From assembly GCA_008690995.1 (NCBI GenBank), contig VRMN01000001.1:2232001-2296000 (forward strand): a stretch of DNA of 64,000 nucleotides. The letters are read 5' to 3'. The notes below the pieces were generated by a model. It did no database searches, had not been told where the DNA came from, and saw nothing but the letters and a program-made list of their open reading frames with translations. This DNA comes from Porphyridium purpureum (taxonomy: Eukaryota > Rhodophyta > Bangiophyceae > Porphyridiales > Porphyridiaceae). Positions 1 through 9,340 of the stretch are shown in pieces. The stretch's first letter is position 1, and every line of letters begins with the position of its first letter. The position numbers and the translations under genes were made by a program.

Positions 1-150
1 CGGATGGAGCGCTGCCACCGCCGCTTCGCGCGCACCGGCCTCCAGCGCGGCGTCCACGGCGAGCGTGGGCGTGACCATGGTGCTTCCACAGTCCTCCTTT
101 CCCGCATACGCCATGCCGACCAACTGCAACAGCCGTTCCGAGCCTTCCAT
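1..150 (-). CDS. 5' end of an unidentified gene (partial)
   Basis: An open reading frame on the minus strand begins with ATG at 150 and runs off the left edge in frame, giving 50 residues that start MEGSERLLQLVGMAYAGKED. A second in-frame Met (residue 13) lies at 114. The codons are GC-ending, as in the neighbouring genes, and the DNA upstream (151-530) is purine-rich on the sense strand, as it is before other genes here. The fragment is Ala/Glu-rich and probably helical. I do not recognise the family. Which Met is used cannot be decided from this end alone. Confidence 0.45.
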   Translation of the reverse strand, partial: MEGSERLLQLVGMAYAGKEDCGSTMVTPTLAVDAALEAGAREAAVAALHP

Positions 151-1162
151 CCGCGGCTGCTTTCGTCTTTGCCCTGCCCTCGCTCCGTGCCGATCAGACG
201 CGCGCCTCTTCTCTCCCCACACCATCCAACCTCCCCCTGCACGCAACGCCTTCCGCGGTCCTCCCCCTCTTCCGCGTCCCAAGCGTCGTCCCACACGTCG
301 TCCCACGCGCACACCACACCACCGCCACGGCCCTTTCAAGCTCACCACTCACCACGTCCCCCTCAGCACTTTCCCTCCGCCTTCCCCACATCCCCTACTC
401 TACCCATCACCGCACTTCTTACTTTCTTCACTAAATTCCCCGTCCTTTCTTCCGCCCCCGCCACCCACCGCCCCTCTCTCTCTCTCCCGCTTTCCAAGCT
501 GTACTTACTACCACCAACCTTCTGTTCTCACGTTTTGTGTGTGTGTGTGTGTGTACATGTGTGTGCTTACGCGCGTGGCTTTCAATGACGCTTTGCGACG
601 TCCCACGAATCCCTCACCTTCCCCCACTTTCCCCACCACGCTCTCCACGCTCGCACGATTTCGGGTCACGCACAAACAAACAGTAAAGGATGGGGGTACA
701 GCTCGGTTTCCAAAATAGACATGCGCGGCTGCTTCTCTCAAATGAGGCGCGACAGCCAATCGATCCAGCCACGTTGTTTTGTTGCAAGCCGGCCACGTTC
801 GGTTGGAGCGCTTGCGACGCGTGCTAGTAAAAACATGTCGGTTTGGTAGGAGGATCTGTGGTGGGAGGGGGTGGGTGTACAGTGCGGCGGCCTGTGAAAC
901 TTGGCGGTGGTCGAGGAGTGCAAAACAAAGAGGGGGACGGGCCCTAACGCGCCAACAGCAACTCGATTGGAATATCTGGGTGTGGATGGTCGACGTGAGC
1001 GGGGAAGGAAGGGGAAAGAAGAGGTCGTGCTCGGCGGGGTGATAGTGTTAGCGTGCGGGCGGTGGCAGCGGGATCGCGTGGTGGCCGTTGTGAGCGTACT
1101 TTGTCGACACAGAGGGATATCGAGACGGCGCGGCGCGGTGGGCAAGGGTTGCGATAGACAGG
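151..1162. promoter_or_regulatory. Divergent intergenic region before ATP sulfurylase
   Basis: No gene is visible. 200-530 is almost pure pyrimidine on the plus strand, so it is a purine-rich leader for the minus-strand gene at 150. A GT microsatellite lies at about 537-556. GTACAGC variants lie at about 500-506 (minus) and 692-698 (plus), and the exact GTACAGTGC at 877-885 faces ATP sulfurylase. Confidence 0.5.
877..885 (+). promoter_or_regulatory. GTACAGTGC promoter motif
   Basis: Exact 9-mer, 278 bases before the ATP sulfurylase ATG at 1163. It is preceded by a G-rich run and followed by a purine-rich leader. It belongs to the motif set repeated across the window. Confidence 0.55.
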
Positions 1163-2413
1163 ATGATCACGGCGGTGCATGGAGGGCTCGACGCGCCCGT
1201 GAATCGGATCGTGTCGGATCTGGGCGAGATTGAGCTGCTGCCCAAGGTGCAGGTCAGCGAGGTCGATCTGACCACAATGTACCGCATTGCGGACGGAACG
1301 CTCTCGCCGCTCACAGGACCCATGAACAAGGACGTCTACGACATGGTGCTCGCGTCCAAGTGCATCGAGTCGCAGGGCGCAAAGTACGCGTGGACCATTC
1401 CCATCGTCCTGCCGGCGACCGCGGAGGAGGCCAAGAAGGCCGTCGTCGGAGAGAAGATGCTGCTTGTCACGGAAGGCGAGATGAAGCCGTTTGGCGTCAT
1501 CACCGTCGGCTCGTGCTACGAGTGGGACCCAAAGGCGTTCATCAAGGCCGTGTATCTGACCGAGCGCGAGGACCACCCGGGCGCCAAGCTGTGGTTGTCC
1601 GAGACCCGGCCGATGCTGATCGGTGGCGACATTGAAGTTGTGGTGTTCGCCGACACGCGCTCGTTCAAGGAGTACGTCATGGGCCCCACGCAGGTGCGCG
1701 CGCTGTTCGAGGAGAAGCAGTACGACTTCACTATCGCGTTCCAGACCCGCAACCCGCTGCATCGGGCACACGAGTATGCTCTTGTGTACGGAGCAGAGAC
1801 GCTTCTGCGTCAGTTTGATAGCATGAAAGTGGGTGTCGTATTGAACCCGCTGGTTGGGCAGCTCAAGGGCGACGATGTGCCAGCGGACGCGCGCATGAAG
1901 ACCTACATCCGCCTCATCGAAGAGAAGCATCTGGGAGAGGGCGACGCGGATGTAGAGCTGTGGAACTCCAAGAAGCAGTCGCTGCTCGACCAGACTCACC
2001 TGATCGGTCTCGACATGCGCATGTACTACGGCGGTCCGTCGGAGGCAGTCATGCACAGCATCTACCGTCAAAACCTCGGTTTCACGCACTTTATCGTCGG
2101 GCGAAAGCACGCAGACGCGCCGTACTCGGACGGGACTCCGATCTGGGGCGACTTTGACGCGCAGGAAATCTTCTCGAATCTGGGCGGCGACCTCAAGATC
2201 AAGACGGTCAACGTGGGCTTTGCGGCGTACTTTGAGGAGCTGGGCCGCGTCGGCCTCGTCGCAGAGAACAAGGGCAAGCATTCCGTGAGCATCAGCGGTA
2301 CGAAGATTCGTGAGATGCTTACAAATGGTGAGAAGCCAGACTCTCGCGTGATGCGCGAGTGCACGGCTGAGGTGCTCATTGAGTTTTACAAGAGCAAAGC
2401 GACAGCGGAGTAA
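1163..2413 (+). CDS. sat: Sulfate adenylyltransferase (ATP sulfurylase)
   Basis: The 416-residue enzyme catalyses ATP + sulfate to adenosine 5'-phosphosulfate + pyrophosphate, the entry step of sulfate assimilation and sulfation. The nucleotide-binding signature QTRNPLHRAHE is at residues 194-204, the GRKHAD segment at 313-318 and the conserved SISGTKIREML near the C-terminus at 376-386. The length fits the single-domain bacterial-type enzyme, and there is no fused APS kinase domain. The N-terminus goes straight into the catalytic fold with no obvious plastid transit peptide, so a cytosolic location is possible. The start is the first ATG downstream of the promoter motif at 877. In an alga that secretes sulfated polysaccharide it would feed PAPS synthesis (inference). 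Confidence 0.96.
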   Translation: MITAVHGGLDAPVNRIVSDLGEIELLPKVQVSEVDLTTMYRIADGTLSPLTGPMNKDVYDMVLASKCIESQGAKYAWTIPIVLPATAEEAKKAVVGEKMLLVTEGEMKPFGVITVGSCYEWDPKAFIKAVYLTEREDHPGAKLWLSETRPMLIGGDIEVVVFADTRSFKEYVMGPTQVRALFEEKQYDFTIAFQTRNPLHRAHEYALVYGAETLLRQFDSMKVGVVLNPLVGQLKGDDVPADARMKTYIRLIEEKHLGEGDADVELWNSKKQSLLDQTHLIGLDMRMYYGGPSEAVMHSIYRQNLGFTHFIVGRKHADAPYSDGTPIWGDFDAQEIFSNLGGDLKIKTVNVGFAAYFEELGRVGLVAENKGKHSVSISGTKIREMLTNGEKPDSRVMRECTAEVLIEFYKSKATAE

Positions 2414-2922
2414 AGAAGCGACCGGAATCGAGCACTTCAGCGAGCGAAGCAAGGACTGGCTATGGTTCGTTGCGAACGTTTCAGGGCTCGTCTGCTTTTC
2501 TTGCCTCCACCTTCGCCCGCAGGAAGATGAGGGGCCAGAATGAGCGTGTAAGTGATTTGTGTGGAAACCCGCATGTGCAGGCAGCTGCAATAGCGTGCTG
2601 TGTTTGGTCGGCCTCCCTCCGGCTTTGACGTATGGAATGACGATTTCAAGACTGTTTGTTTGGTTTTTGAGTTATTAGGGAACAAGTGAATCTTTGTACT
2701 TTTCTTTTCTTACCATTGTGCAGAGCAAAACGGATAGAATGGAGACCTCGTGGACGCGCTCACCAAAGGAGGCGGAACGGATTCCGATGTATGTGTCATC
2801 TGTTTGGTCAGCGGAAGGAGGGCACAAAGGTTTGGGTTCCTAGCGGTGTTCGCAGTTTCTCTTGCGACCTTGAAGGCTACTATTTTTCTGTGAGACAAAA
2901 GACGGTTGTGAATTGACTGTAT
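2414..2922. other. Convergent 3' regions
   Basis: About 510 bases between the stop codons of ATP sulfurylase (plus) and the PDZ protein (minus). Short open frames here have no recognisable content. The interval is taken as the two 3' untranslated regions. Confidence 0.5.
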
Positions 2923-3600
2923 TTATTCCTCGTCCTCGCCTTCCGACACCAAAAAGGGAGTTTCGTGGATTGCTTTCGAGATGGCGGCCATCTCATCGTA
3001 CGTTTTTTCCTGTGCACCAGTGCGGTGCTGACCATTCAGCACATCCCTGCCGGGGCCGTCGCTGCGAATCTCGAGAAAGATAGGCTCTGACTCTGAACGG
3101 TACCGGACGAGGTCGCTGAACAGGCCTAGTGCAGAGTCTGAGCGGGTCGACTTCAGAGGGATCATGCCGAATCCGATGGGGCGACTCGCGCCGACGAGAA
3201 TATCACCCACTTTGATGCCGGCCTTCTCCGCGTTTCCGCCCTCAACGACTTCCTCCACGTACACAATATCGTCAGCCGTGGCCTCGACGATCAATCCCAG
3301 TGGCCGAGCGAGCTTTACCAGCCGAGACGCCGGCTTGCCATCTGGACCCTCCTGACCCTCCAACAACCTGCTTGGTTCGTTCCGCTCCTTATGTTTCGGC
3401 AAGGCCGCTTCCAAAGCCTCAGCCGACATGCCGTCCGGGACAAGCGCCCTATTCACCTCCTCGTCCTTCCCTCGACGCGCATCATTCATACGCACCGCCG
3501 TGCGCGCATGGCACCCACTTGTGGCTGGCGGAAACCGCGAACACCGCACTTCACCACGTGCGCGCTGCTGTCTCGAAATAAACCCGCTGCTCACAAACAT
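2923..3600 (-). CDS. PDZ-domain protein, probably organelle-targeted
   Basis: 225 residues from the ATG at 3600. The frame stays open upstream to 3981, but the promoter motif at 3859-3867 lies inside that extension, so the downstream ATG is preferred. Residues 1-40 are rich in Ser, Arg and Ala and poor in acidic residues (MFVSSGFISRQQRARGEV...), which suggests a plastid or mitochondrial transit peptide. The centre, about residues 90-190, reads as a PDZ fold: GLIVEATADDIVYVEEVVEG followed by AGIKVGDILVGASRP, the usual carboxylate-loop to helix layout. The C-terminus is acidic (SEGEDEE). No protease or other catalytic domain is attached, so it may be an adaptor. The PDZ call is from pattern and its ligand is unknown. 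Confidence 0.75.
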   Translation of the reverse strand: MFVSSGFISRQQRARGEVRCSRFPPATSGCHARTAVRMNDARRGKDEEVNRALVPDGMSAEALEAALPKHKERNEPSRLLEGQEGPDGKPASRLVKLARPLGLIVEATADDIVYVEEVVEGGNAEKAGIKVGDILVGASRPIGFGMIPLKSTRSDSALGLFSDLVRYRSESEPIFLEIRSDGPGRDVLNGQHRTGAQEKTYDEMAAISKAIHETPFLVSEGEDEE

Positions 3601-3858
3601 GTTCGACAACGGCGTCGCCACCCAGGGCGAGGGGCAAGGACGAGGAGGAGAAGGAGAGGCGACCGGTTCCAACCCAAACGTGTCGTCAGCTCGATAGCAC
3701 GGTTTCCGCAAAGGGTTGCACCTCCCAACACCAACTTCCTCCTTCAACACGGAACCACCAACCTCCCCAAACGAAAAAAAAATTGCACTGCGTGGAACAA
3801 TGTAAGCACGAGTAATTTCTCCGCGGAATTGTTCCCCAAAGTGGCGACAGGACAGGTC

Positions 3859-3867
3859 GCACTGTAC
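3859..3867 (-). promoter_or_regulatory. GTACAGTGC promoter motif
   Basis: Exact 9-mer on the minus strand, about 260 bases before the chosen ATG of the PDZ protein at 3600. Confidence 0.55.
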
Positions 3868-4159
3868 CCCCCCACGAGGCACCGCTCGATTCCTCAGAAC
3901 GGAGATCAGAGGGGCAAGACCGTGCGACCGCAAGGCTTCCGCGCGAAAGCGAAGGGTGGCCGACGCATTCCTGCGCAGCACACATACGCGATCGCAAGGT
4001 CACGTGAACGCGCTAAGGGACGCCGGACTCTAGCTTGTCGATCGGCGTTGAAGACGCCGGCGGCCGACCGCAGTATAAAGATGCTGAGCGGCGATGAAGG
4101 CCATGCTCGGACGAGCGCCGTGCGACCAAGTCGTCCGCGGATTCGGGCACAACGTTGAG

Positions 4160-4166
4160 GTACAGT
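4160..4166 (+). promoter_or_regulatory. GTACAGT promoter motif
   Basis: Exact GTACAGT core followed by ACGC on the plus strand, about 400 bases before the SYLF gene ATG. Confidence 0.45.
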
Positions 4167-4564
4167 ACGCGAGTGAGAAAGTCGCGTGCGAGGGTTAACA
4201 GCGATGCAGGGAAGGTGGTGTGGAGTGGGAGCGTGAAGAAAGGGGAAGAGGAGAGCAAAGGGGGTTGGCGTTCTGGCTGTGGGCGTCTGGCGTCATCACG
4301 CTTTTGGTCGCCGTGGTTCGGATAAAGAGGGGAGGGCTTACAGTTGCGCGCCTCGGCTTGAGAGGATAAAGCAAGGCGCGCGCTCGCAAGGTAACAAGGA
4401 CACTGCGTCTGTGCCGGGGAAAGTACGCACCGAAAGACCGAGGGAGACGGGAAAAGCGGCGAGAACTTGTGGTTTTGGATTACAGCAGATCTGCTAAAGA
4501 TACAGAGACAAGTTTGACGCAGAAGAAGAGGTGACGGAGACGAAGCAAGAGAGAGAGAGGAAGC

Positions 4565-5851
4565 ATGCCGCTTGGGATTTCGGGCGTGGGCGTCTTGCAG
4601 GATGACGTGCGACGCGCAAAGCTTATTACGAATGGATGGGTGGGGGAGAAAGAGATGGTGAACGCCAGGATCGGGGACAATGGGGTGCAAATTCCAAAGT
4701 GGGTGGTGGATAAATGCTACGGCGTGTGCTTCCTGTTCTATTTGAAAGCAGGTTTCATTTACTCGGGTGGATTGGGTACAGGCTTTGTCATGTCGAAACT
4801 GAATCGTGGCACCCCCCAGCAGCGCTGGTCCGGGCCGTCCGCAGTGGCAGCGGGTGGAATGGGATGGGGACTGCAGGTTGGTGCACAAAAAGTGTTCCAC
4901 GTCATTTTTCTGCACACCAAAGCCGCCGTGCAGACGTTTGCGTCGCACGCAAAGGCAAACTTTGGTGGCGACATCGGCGTTTCCGTCGGGCCGATTGGGC
5001 GCAATGCTAACGTTCGTGCCGAGGCAGGAAACAAGGGTGTCGCTGCGTCATACTCGTACAGCTTTTCGCAGGGGCTGTTTGCCGGCCTGAATCTCGACGG
5101 CACGGTCGTCGGGACGTCGGCGGCCATGAATCGAGCGTTCTACGGAGAAGACATGACTGTAGGCCAGATTCTCAAGGGAGAGAAAGGCCTAGATATTTGG
5201 AAACAGTCTGCGGACCTGGCCAAGCTGTACATGAACCTGGATGTCGCGCTTTCGAGCTTGGGCCAGCAGTCGTTTGATGGAAATTATGGTGAAAGCTCGT
5301 TGGCTTCTTTTCATGGCTTGCAGTCGGGTGGACTGGGTCGAAGGAGCACTGTGTCAGGCGGGAACTGGTGGGACACTCCTTCAAGTTCACAACAAGGCTT
5401 CGGCCAGCCGGGGCAGCCTTCACGCGGTGCGTCAGCGGCTGCAGCCACGGTAAACACGTGGGACACCCAGCCCCAGGCCCCCCATCGCGCACAAACGGCC
5501 CGTGCGTACGACGCGAGGGACCCTTACGTGGACGTTGTACCGCCGCGGGACGACGGTACGAGCTACAATGCTCGACGGTATGGCGCGCAGGCCGCAGGTG
5601 GTGCATCTTCTCGAAATGATAACAATGGCGACAACTACTCGAACCAGTGGGGCTCGTTTCGAGAAGAAAACGGTGCCTACGCAGGAGCTCCAGACGGGCG
5701 ACAGGGAGGTGCGAACCAAGGTGCCGCGGCTGGATATTGGGAGGACTATTTTCGAAGATATGGGCAACCCACTGAATCATTTGACACGCGCTACCGACAA
5801 CAAGATCATGGCTCGCACCGATACCCATATTATGGCGGAGGCCACTACTAG
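4565..5851 (+). CDS. SYLF (Ysc84/DUF500) domain protein
   Basis: 428 residues. The N-terminal half, about residues 20-215, is a SYLF domain. Family hallmarks visible are LKAGFIYSGGLGTGFVMSKL, then WSGPSAVAAGGMGWGLQVGA, GGDIGVSVGPIGRNANV and SYSFSQGLFAGLNLDGTVVG, ending near NRAFYG. SYLF domains of yeast Ysc84 and animal SH3YL1 bind phosphoinositides and actin at endocytic sites. The C-terminal half, about 220-428, is low-complexity and rich in Gly, Gln, Asn, Ser and Tyr, with no SH3 domain, unlike the fungal and animal proteins. It is therefore a SYLF domain with a disordered tail. The start is the first ATG after a long purine-rich leader and the upstream motif. Confidence 0.9.
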   Translation: MPLGISGVGVLQDDVRRAKLITNGWVGEKEMVNARIGDNGVQIPKWVVDKCYGVCFLFYLKAGFIYSGGLGTGFVMSKLNRGTPQQRWSGPSAVAAGGMGWGLQVGAQKVFHVIFLHTKAAVQTFASHAKANFGGDIGVSVGPIGRNANVRAEAGNKGVAASYSYSFSQGLFAGLNLDGTVVGTSAAMNRAFYGEDMTVGQILKGEKGLDIWKQSADLAKLYMNLDVALSSLGQQSFDGNYGESSLASFHGLQSGGLGRRSTVSGGNWWDTPSSSQQGFGQPGQPSRGASAAAATVNTWDTQPQAPHRAQTARAYDARDPYVDVVPPRDDGTSYNARRYGAQAAGGASSRNDNNGDNYSNQWGSFREENGAYAGAPDGRQGGANQGAAAGYWEDYFRRYGQPTESFDTRYRQQDHGSHRYPYYGGGHY

Positions 5852-6294
5852 TCTCTTGTGCAGGTATTGAATTTCATGGCGGTTGTTTTGCGGACTTTGC
5901 GGCTTGCCTCCTTGTGGAAATTCGTTCGCCGAATATTTGTATTGTATATGCTCAAAGTGATCGATGGATGTCCCACCTTATACTTTCTGTCTTTCTTTTC
6001 CTGTGCCGGAGGGCACGACCGCGAGATTGCGCGGGTTCCACTAAGTGGCCATGTATAGGCGTTGCCCGTTCAGGTAGTTCTGGCCCGTGTCCCAGACATC
6101 TTGGTGGGTTGAGGCACTAGCTGCTTCCCCATCGTCTGGTTCGAGACGAGGACAGGCTAAATTCTGACTGGGTGTCACGCGTGGCCTACATCAAATTTTA
6201 CATCATAGACGGAGCTTATATAACCAGTCCCTTGAGTATCTTTCTGTGCAATGCGACTGACCTGTCTCTCCGTCACACGGGACTCACGCTCCCG
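5852..6294. other. Convergent 3' regions
   Basis: About 440 bases between the stop codons of the SYLF gene (plus) and the PHD-finger gene (minus). No RNA gene or coding signal is seen. Confidence 0.5.
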
Positions 6295-9006
6295 CTACTG
6301 CTCCCAGGGACGATATAGATGCGCGCGTGGCGGTGCCTGCTGCGAATACTGCATTTGCTGGGGTGGCAAGAAAGGTGAATCCGTTCCGGGCTGCGGGCCC
6401 AGCCCTCCTTGCTGTGGGGGTGGATGGACTCCATCGCCATAAAGTCCCGCATTCGCCCTATTACCATCACCACTACTTCCAACGTTTTGTGGCGGCCACA
6501 ACGCTGAAAATGTTGCACCTTGCCCTGTGCCGGGCCTTGTGTCTGGACCTAGACCGAAACTTGACATCTGCTGGCCACTCCAAAGCGCCGACGAGCCGTT
6601 CGCGCGCGGTGTCCACGAGTCCCCGAAGAGTCGCGGCTGCAAATGCTGATGAGATGGCGGATGCTGCCCCCCATATTCCGCTGTCCTCGCGCCAGAGCCA
6701 CCAATCATCGCAAAACTATTCGTCGAGGGCCCAACTGCAGGACCACCGCCAAGCTCATACGGGCCTCCGAGTCCACGGCCATACCACTCCGGCTCACCTG
6801 CTCGCGTAGCTCCAGATCTAGATGCCAAACCAGATGCAGGCCCCGCCAGCGCAAGCATCTGTGCATATTCATCAGTGGGTGGTAGCCTCACACGGTCACC
6901 GTCGCTTAAGCCCGAAACCCGTGGCAGCTGTCCCTGAGCTGTCCAACCTGATGGTACACTCGAAGTGGCGAAGTAGTCACCCGCACGCGATGCTCTGTAC
7001 TGGTTGAAAGATTCTTGCTGCTCGAAGGGCTCACTTCCGAGCTCATGGAAATATGTGACCCCTGGACCAGGACTAAATCGTCCGGCATACGAAGACGATG
7101 AGTGCGCGGCCGTGCTGCTGTTCAAAGGGCTCACTGTCGGGTACCCTTGTCCGGGAGCGAGACGTGCCGGGGCGTTTTCAAGTCCCGCCGCATGTTCACG
7201 AGTCCACCAGGACTGCTGCTGTTCCAGGCGAGTTCCATCCAACGCCTTCGCACTTGCGGACCCCGCCGACAAACCAGAGCGATGATTCAGCCCAAATCCC
7301 GTACTTCTCCGTGCCTGGTCTTGACTATGGCTCACAAGATTCATAGGAATGCTCGTTTGCGGAAACAAGCTCCCATGATGAAGGCTGTGACCTTCTATAA
7401 TTCCCGGCACGGATGCCCGGATATAGCGAGAGGGTATATCTGCCGCAAAGGCATCCCCACCAGAGCGGTTCGAAGCTGAAAACACAGGATCGACCACAGC
7501 GCCAGAAGCCCCTACTTCTGCGTGATGGTGGATTGGCATCGAATTCGACCCACCAGATGGCGTATGCACCGGGCGAAGAGGGGAAACGTGTTCACTCATT
7601 CCTTGAGAAACAGTGATGGGGTTTGGCACCCCATGCGGATACAGTGTCACGTTCGCTTGAGCGGCTCCCGGCTGGAACCACCCTTGCGGTGGTTTTTGGT
7701 GCAACCTGTTGGGAGCGATGGATGCACCTCCCACAGTCGTAGCCATGTGTGACGGGTACATCGCGTCTCGACCTGAAGCTTGAGTAAGCCCTATGGCAGC
7801 GTTCCTTGCAGGTTCCTGAGGAGGATCGAGTCGTCCACTTGCGCTGGACGCCGGCTTGTCTCCGCTCTCAAAAGGCCAGCGATTATCCGGGCCCCCATGG
7901 AGCAAGGGATATGCTGCCGGATCTGTTCTCTGAGCTTCTCGAAAGTCAGCGAGCGGTCCCATGGCTTTGACTGTCTGCTCCAGACGCAGCGGTCGCTGCA
8001 TTGGATCTCTCTCAGTCAGAAAGCTTGCGTACACATTCGGTTGTTGCACTTGAGCAATCGGTTGAGATGCATGCATCTTTCCTTGGATCACGACACTAGA
8101 ATTGCCTGACAGAGTCACGGGTATGACAGCTGCAGGGCTATCGCGTGCAAGGGGTAATGAATTCATATTCACACGCGCAGGCTTCAATCGCTTTTTCTTC
8201 GTCCCCGTATCTTGTGTCGGCTCGGAGTTGAGAGCAGCCTGATTTATATCTTCAGCCGTACTGTCACGCTTTTCACCCGTTAGGACTCGACCCAAAGCTC
8301 CTGGTAAATCGCCGCTTAATGTTTTTTCTTGATTCGGCGCTATCGCGTTCTTTCTTGCTTGTTGCTGGGGCGTTGCTCCTGAGCCCTTACGGCCTTCGGA
8401 TGCCTTCTCATTCGGACGTGCCTTTGTCGAAGCAGCAGCCGCCTGTCTGCGAATTTTAGTCTGCGCTTGTGCTTGCGCCTGTGCCTGCGCATGAACCTCT
8501 TCTGTGCGCTTAACTAGCTGAGCGACTGTTTTGGCAGGAAGCTCAAGCAGTTGCTTGCACACCTGCGCAACGCCAAGCTGCTGCACAAAAAGTGCAGCGG
8601 CCGCCTTAATTCTGGAAGTGCGCTGCTTTGGAGAAGTCTGGGTCAGCTCGTGCGTATTCTGCGCTACGGTGCCCCACCTTCGTTTCAGCGGCACACGTCT
8701 CAAGTCATGCGCGAGATGCGCGGCGACACCAACGGCACGCAGCTCACCCAACTCATCATGAACTTGCTTTGCGGTATCGAACCTGATGCACCGCGCACAC
8801 AGCCAGTCCCCATCCGGGATTTGCGCGAGCGGCGGCACGAGGCAATGCGGATGGAAGCCGCGGTCGCACTGATCGCACAGCAAAATACTATCGCCGCCTT
8901 TCATCCCAAAGCAAAGGCGGCAGTTCGCGTAATACTTGAGCGCATGACAACTCCGCGGCGTCAGCGCCCCATATCCAGAGCTCCCTGTCCCGGATGAACC
9001 CGCCAT
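6295..9006 (-). CDS. PHD-finger nuclear protein with long disordered tail
   Basis: 903 residues. A single PHD zinc finger is at about residues 29-75, with the C4HC3 spacing visible: CRLC, then LLCDQCDRGFHPHC, then WLCARC. PHD fingers read histone H3 tails. About residues 75-200 are helical and basic with an Ala/Gln repeat (AQAQAQAQAQ). A basic KKKRLK stretch is a likely nuclear localisation signal. The remainder, about 300-903, is low-complexity and rich in Gly, Ser, Pro, Gln and His, with no recognised domain. No SET, bromodomain or helicase domain is present, so this is a candidate chromatin adaptor. The start ATG directly precedes a Gly/Ser segment. A GTACAGC variant lies at 9115-9121 on the minus strand upstream. 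Confidence 0.85.
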   Translation of the reverse strand: MAGSSGTGSSGYGALTPRSCHALKYYANCRLCFGMKGGDSILLCDQCDRGFHPHCLVPPLAQIPDGDWLCARCIRFDTAKQVHDELGELRAVGVAAHLAHDLRRVPLKRRWGTVAQNTHELTQTSPKQRTSRIKAAAALFVQQLGVAQVCKQLLELPAKTVAQLVKRTEEVHAQAQAQAQAQTKIRRQAAAASTKARPNEKASEGRKGSGATPQQQARKNAIAPNQEKTLSGDLPGALGRVLTGEKRDSTAEDINQAALNSEPTQDTGTKKKRLKPARVNMNSLPLARDSPAAVIPVTLSGNSSVVIQGKMHASQPIAQVQQPNVYASFLTERDPMQRPLRLEQTVKAMGPLADFREAQRTDPAAYPLLHGGPDNRWPFESGDKPASSASGRLDPPQEPARNAAIGLTQASGRDAMYPSHMATTVGGASIAPNRLHQKPPQGWFQPGAAQANVTLYPHGVPNPITVSQGMSEHVSPLRPVHTPSGGSNSMPIHHHAEVGASGAVVDPVFSASNRSGGDAFAADIPSRYIRASVPGIIEGHSLHHGSLFPQTSIPMNLVSHSQDQARRSTGFGLNHRSGLSAGSASAKALDGTRLEQQQSWWTREHAAGLENAPARLAPGQGYPTVSPLNSSTAAHSSSSYAGRFSPGPGVTYFHELGSEPFEQQESFNQYRASRAGDYFATSSVPSGWTAQGQLPRVSGLSDGDRVRLPPTDEYAQMLALAGPASGLASRSGATRAGEPEWYGRGLGGPYELGGGPAVGPSTNSFAMIGGSGARTAEYGGQHPPSHQHLQPRLFGDSWTPRANGSSALWSGQQMSSFGLGPDTRPGTGQGATFSALWPPQNVGSSGDGNRANAGLYGDGVHPPPQQGGLGPQPGTDSPFLPPQQMQYSQQAPPRAHLYRPWEQ

Positions 9007-9340
9007 AACGCTTCACATATCGCATCCGCATCCGGCGTTGTCGCTCTTCTCCCCACACGCGCGCGCTCACACTCGCGCTCATTGCCACCATCGCACAGTG
9101 TACACCTACATAACGCTGTACCTCAATCAACAGGCCTATCCAAATAACGCCTATTTATAAGTTTTGCGCGATTGGCGTCGAAACGCGCGTCATCGCGAAC
9201 TGTACCTCTGTTGCGCGGTTGGCGCTGCGCGCAGTGCATGCGTGTGGCTGCAGCCGGCGAAGGGCGCTAGATCGCACGCACGCACGCCGGCGACGGTACA
9301 GAGCGGCCTCCACCACGCGGAGGGAGAACCAAGTGCGTGA
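9007..9340. promoter_or_regulatory. Divergent promoter region, PHD protein / DEAH helicase
   Basis: 334 bases between two divergent ATGs. A GTACAGC variant on the minus strand (9115-9121) faces the PHD gene. GTACAGAGC on the plus strand (9296-9304) faces the helicase, only 45 bases from its ATG. Confidence 0.45.

Larger units (their letters stand above)
3601..4564. promoter_or_regulatory. Divergent promoter region, PDZ protein / SYLF protein
   Basis: It holds one exact motif facing each gene (3859-3867 minus, 4160-4166 plus). 4190-4560 is a purine-rich leader on the plus strand. Long frames on the minus strand at 4013-4948 are antisense to that leader and are not taken as genes. Confidence 0.5.

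Noticed and set aside
537-556. GT microsatellite as part of a gene
   Set aside because: Overlapping frames through it are simple-repeat translation only.
944-2590. A 548-codon open frame on the minus strand across ATP sulfurylase
   Set aside because: It is antisense to a certain gene, with sequence set by that gene's codon pattern, and matches no family.
4013-4948. A 311-codon minus-strand frame over the SYLF leader and gene start
   Set aside because: Low-complexity translation of the purine-rich leader and of the antisense strand.
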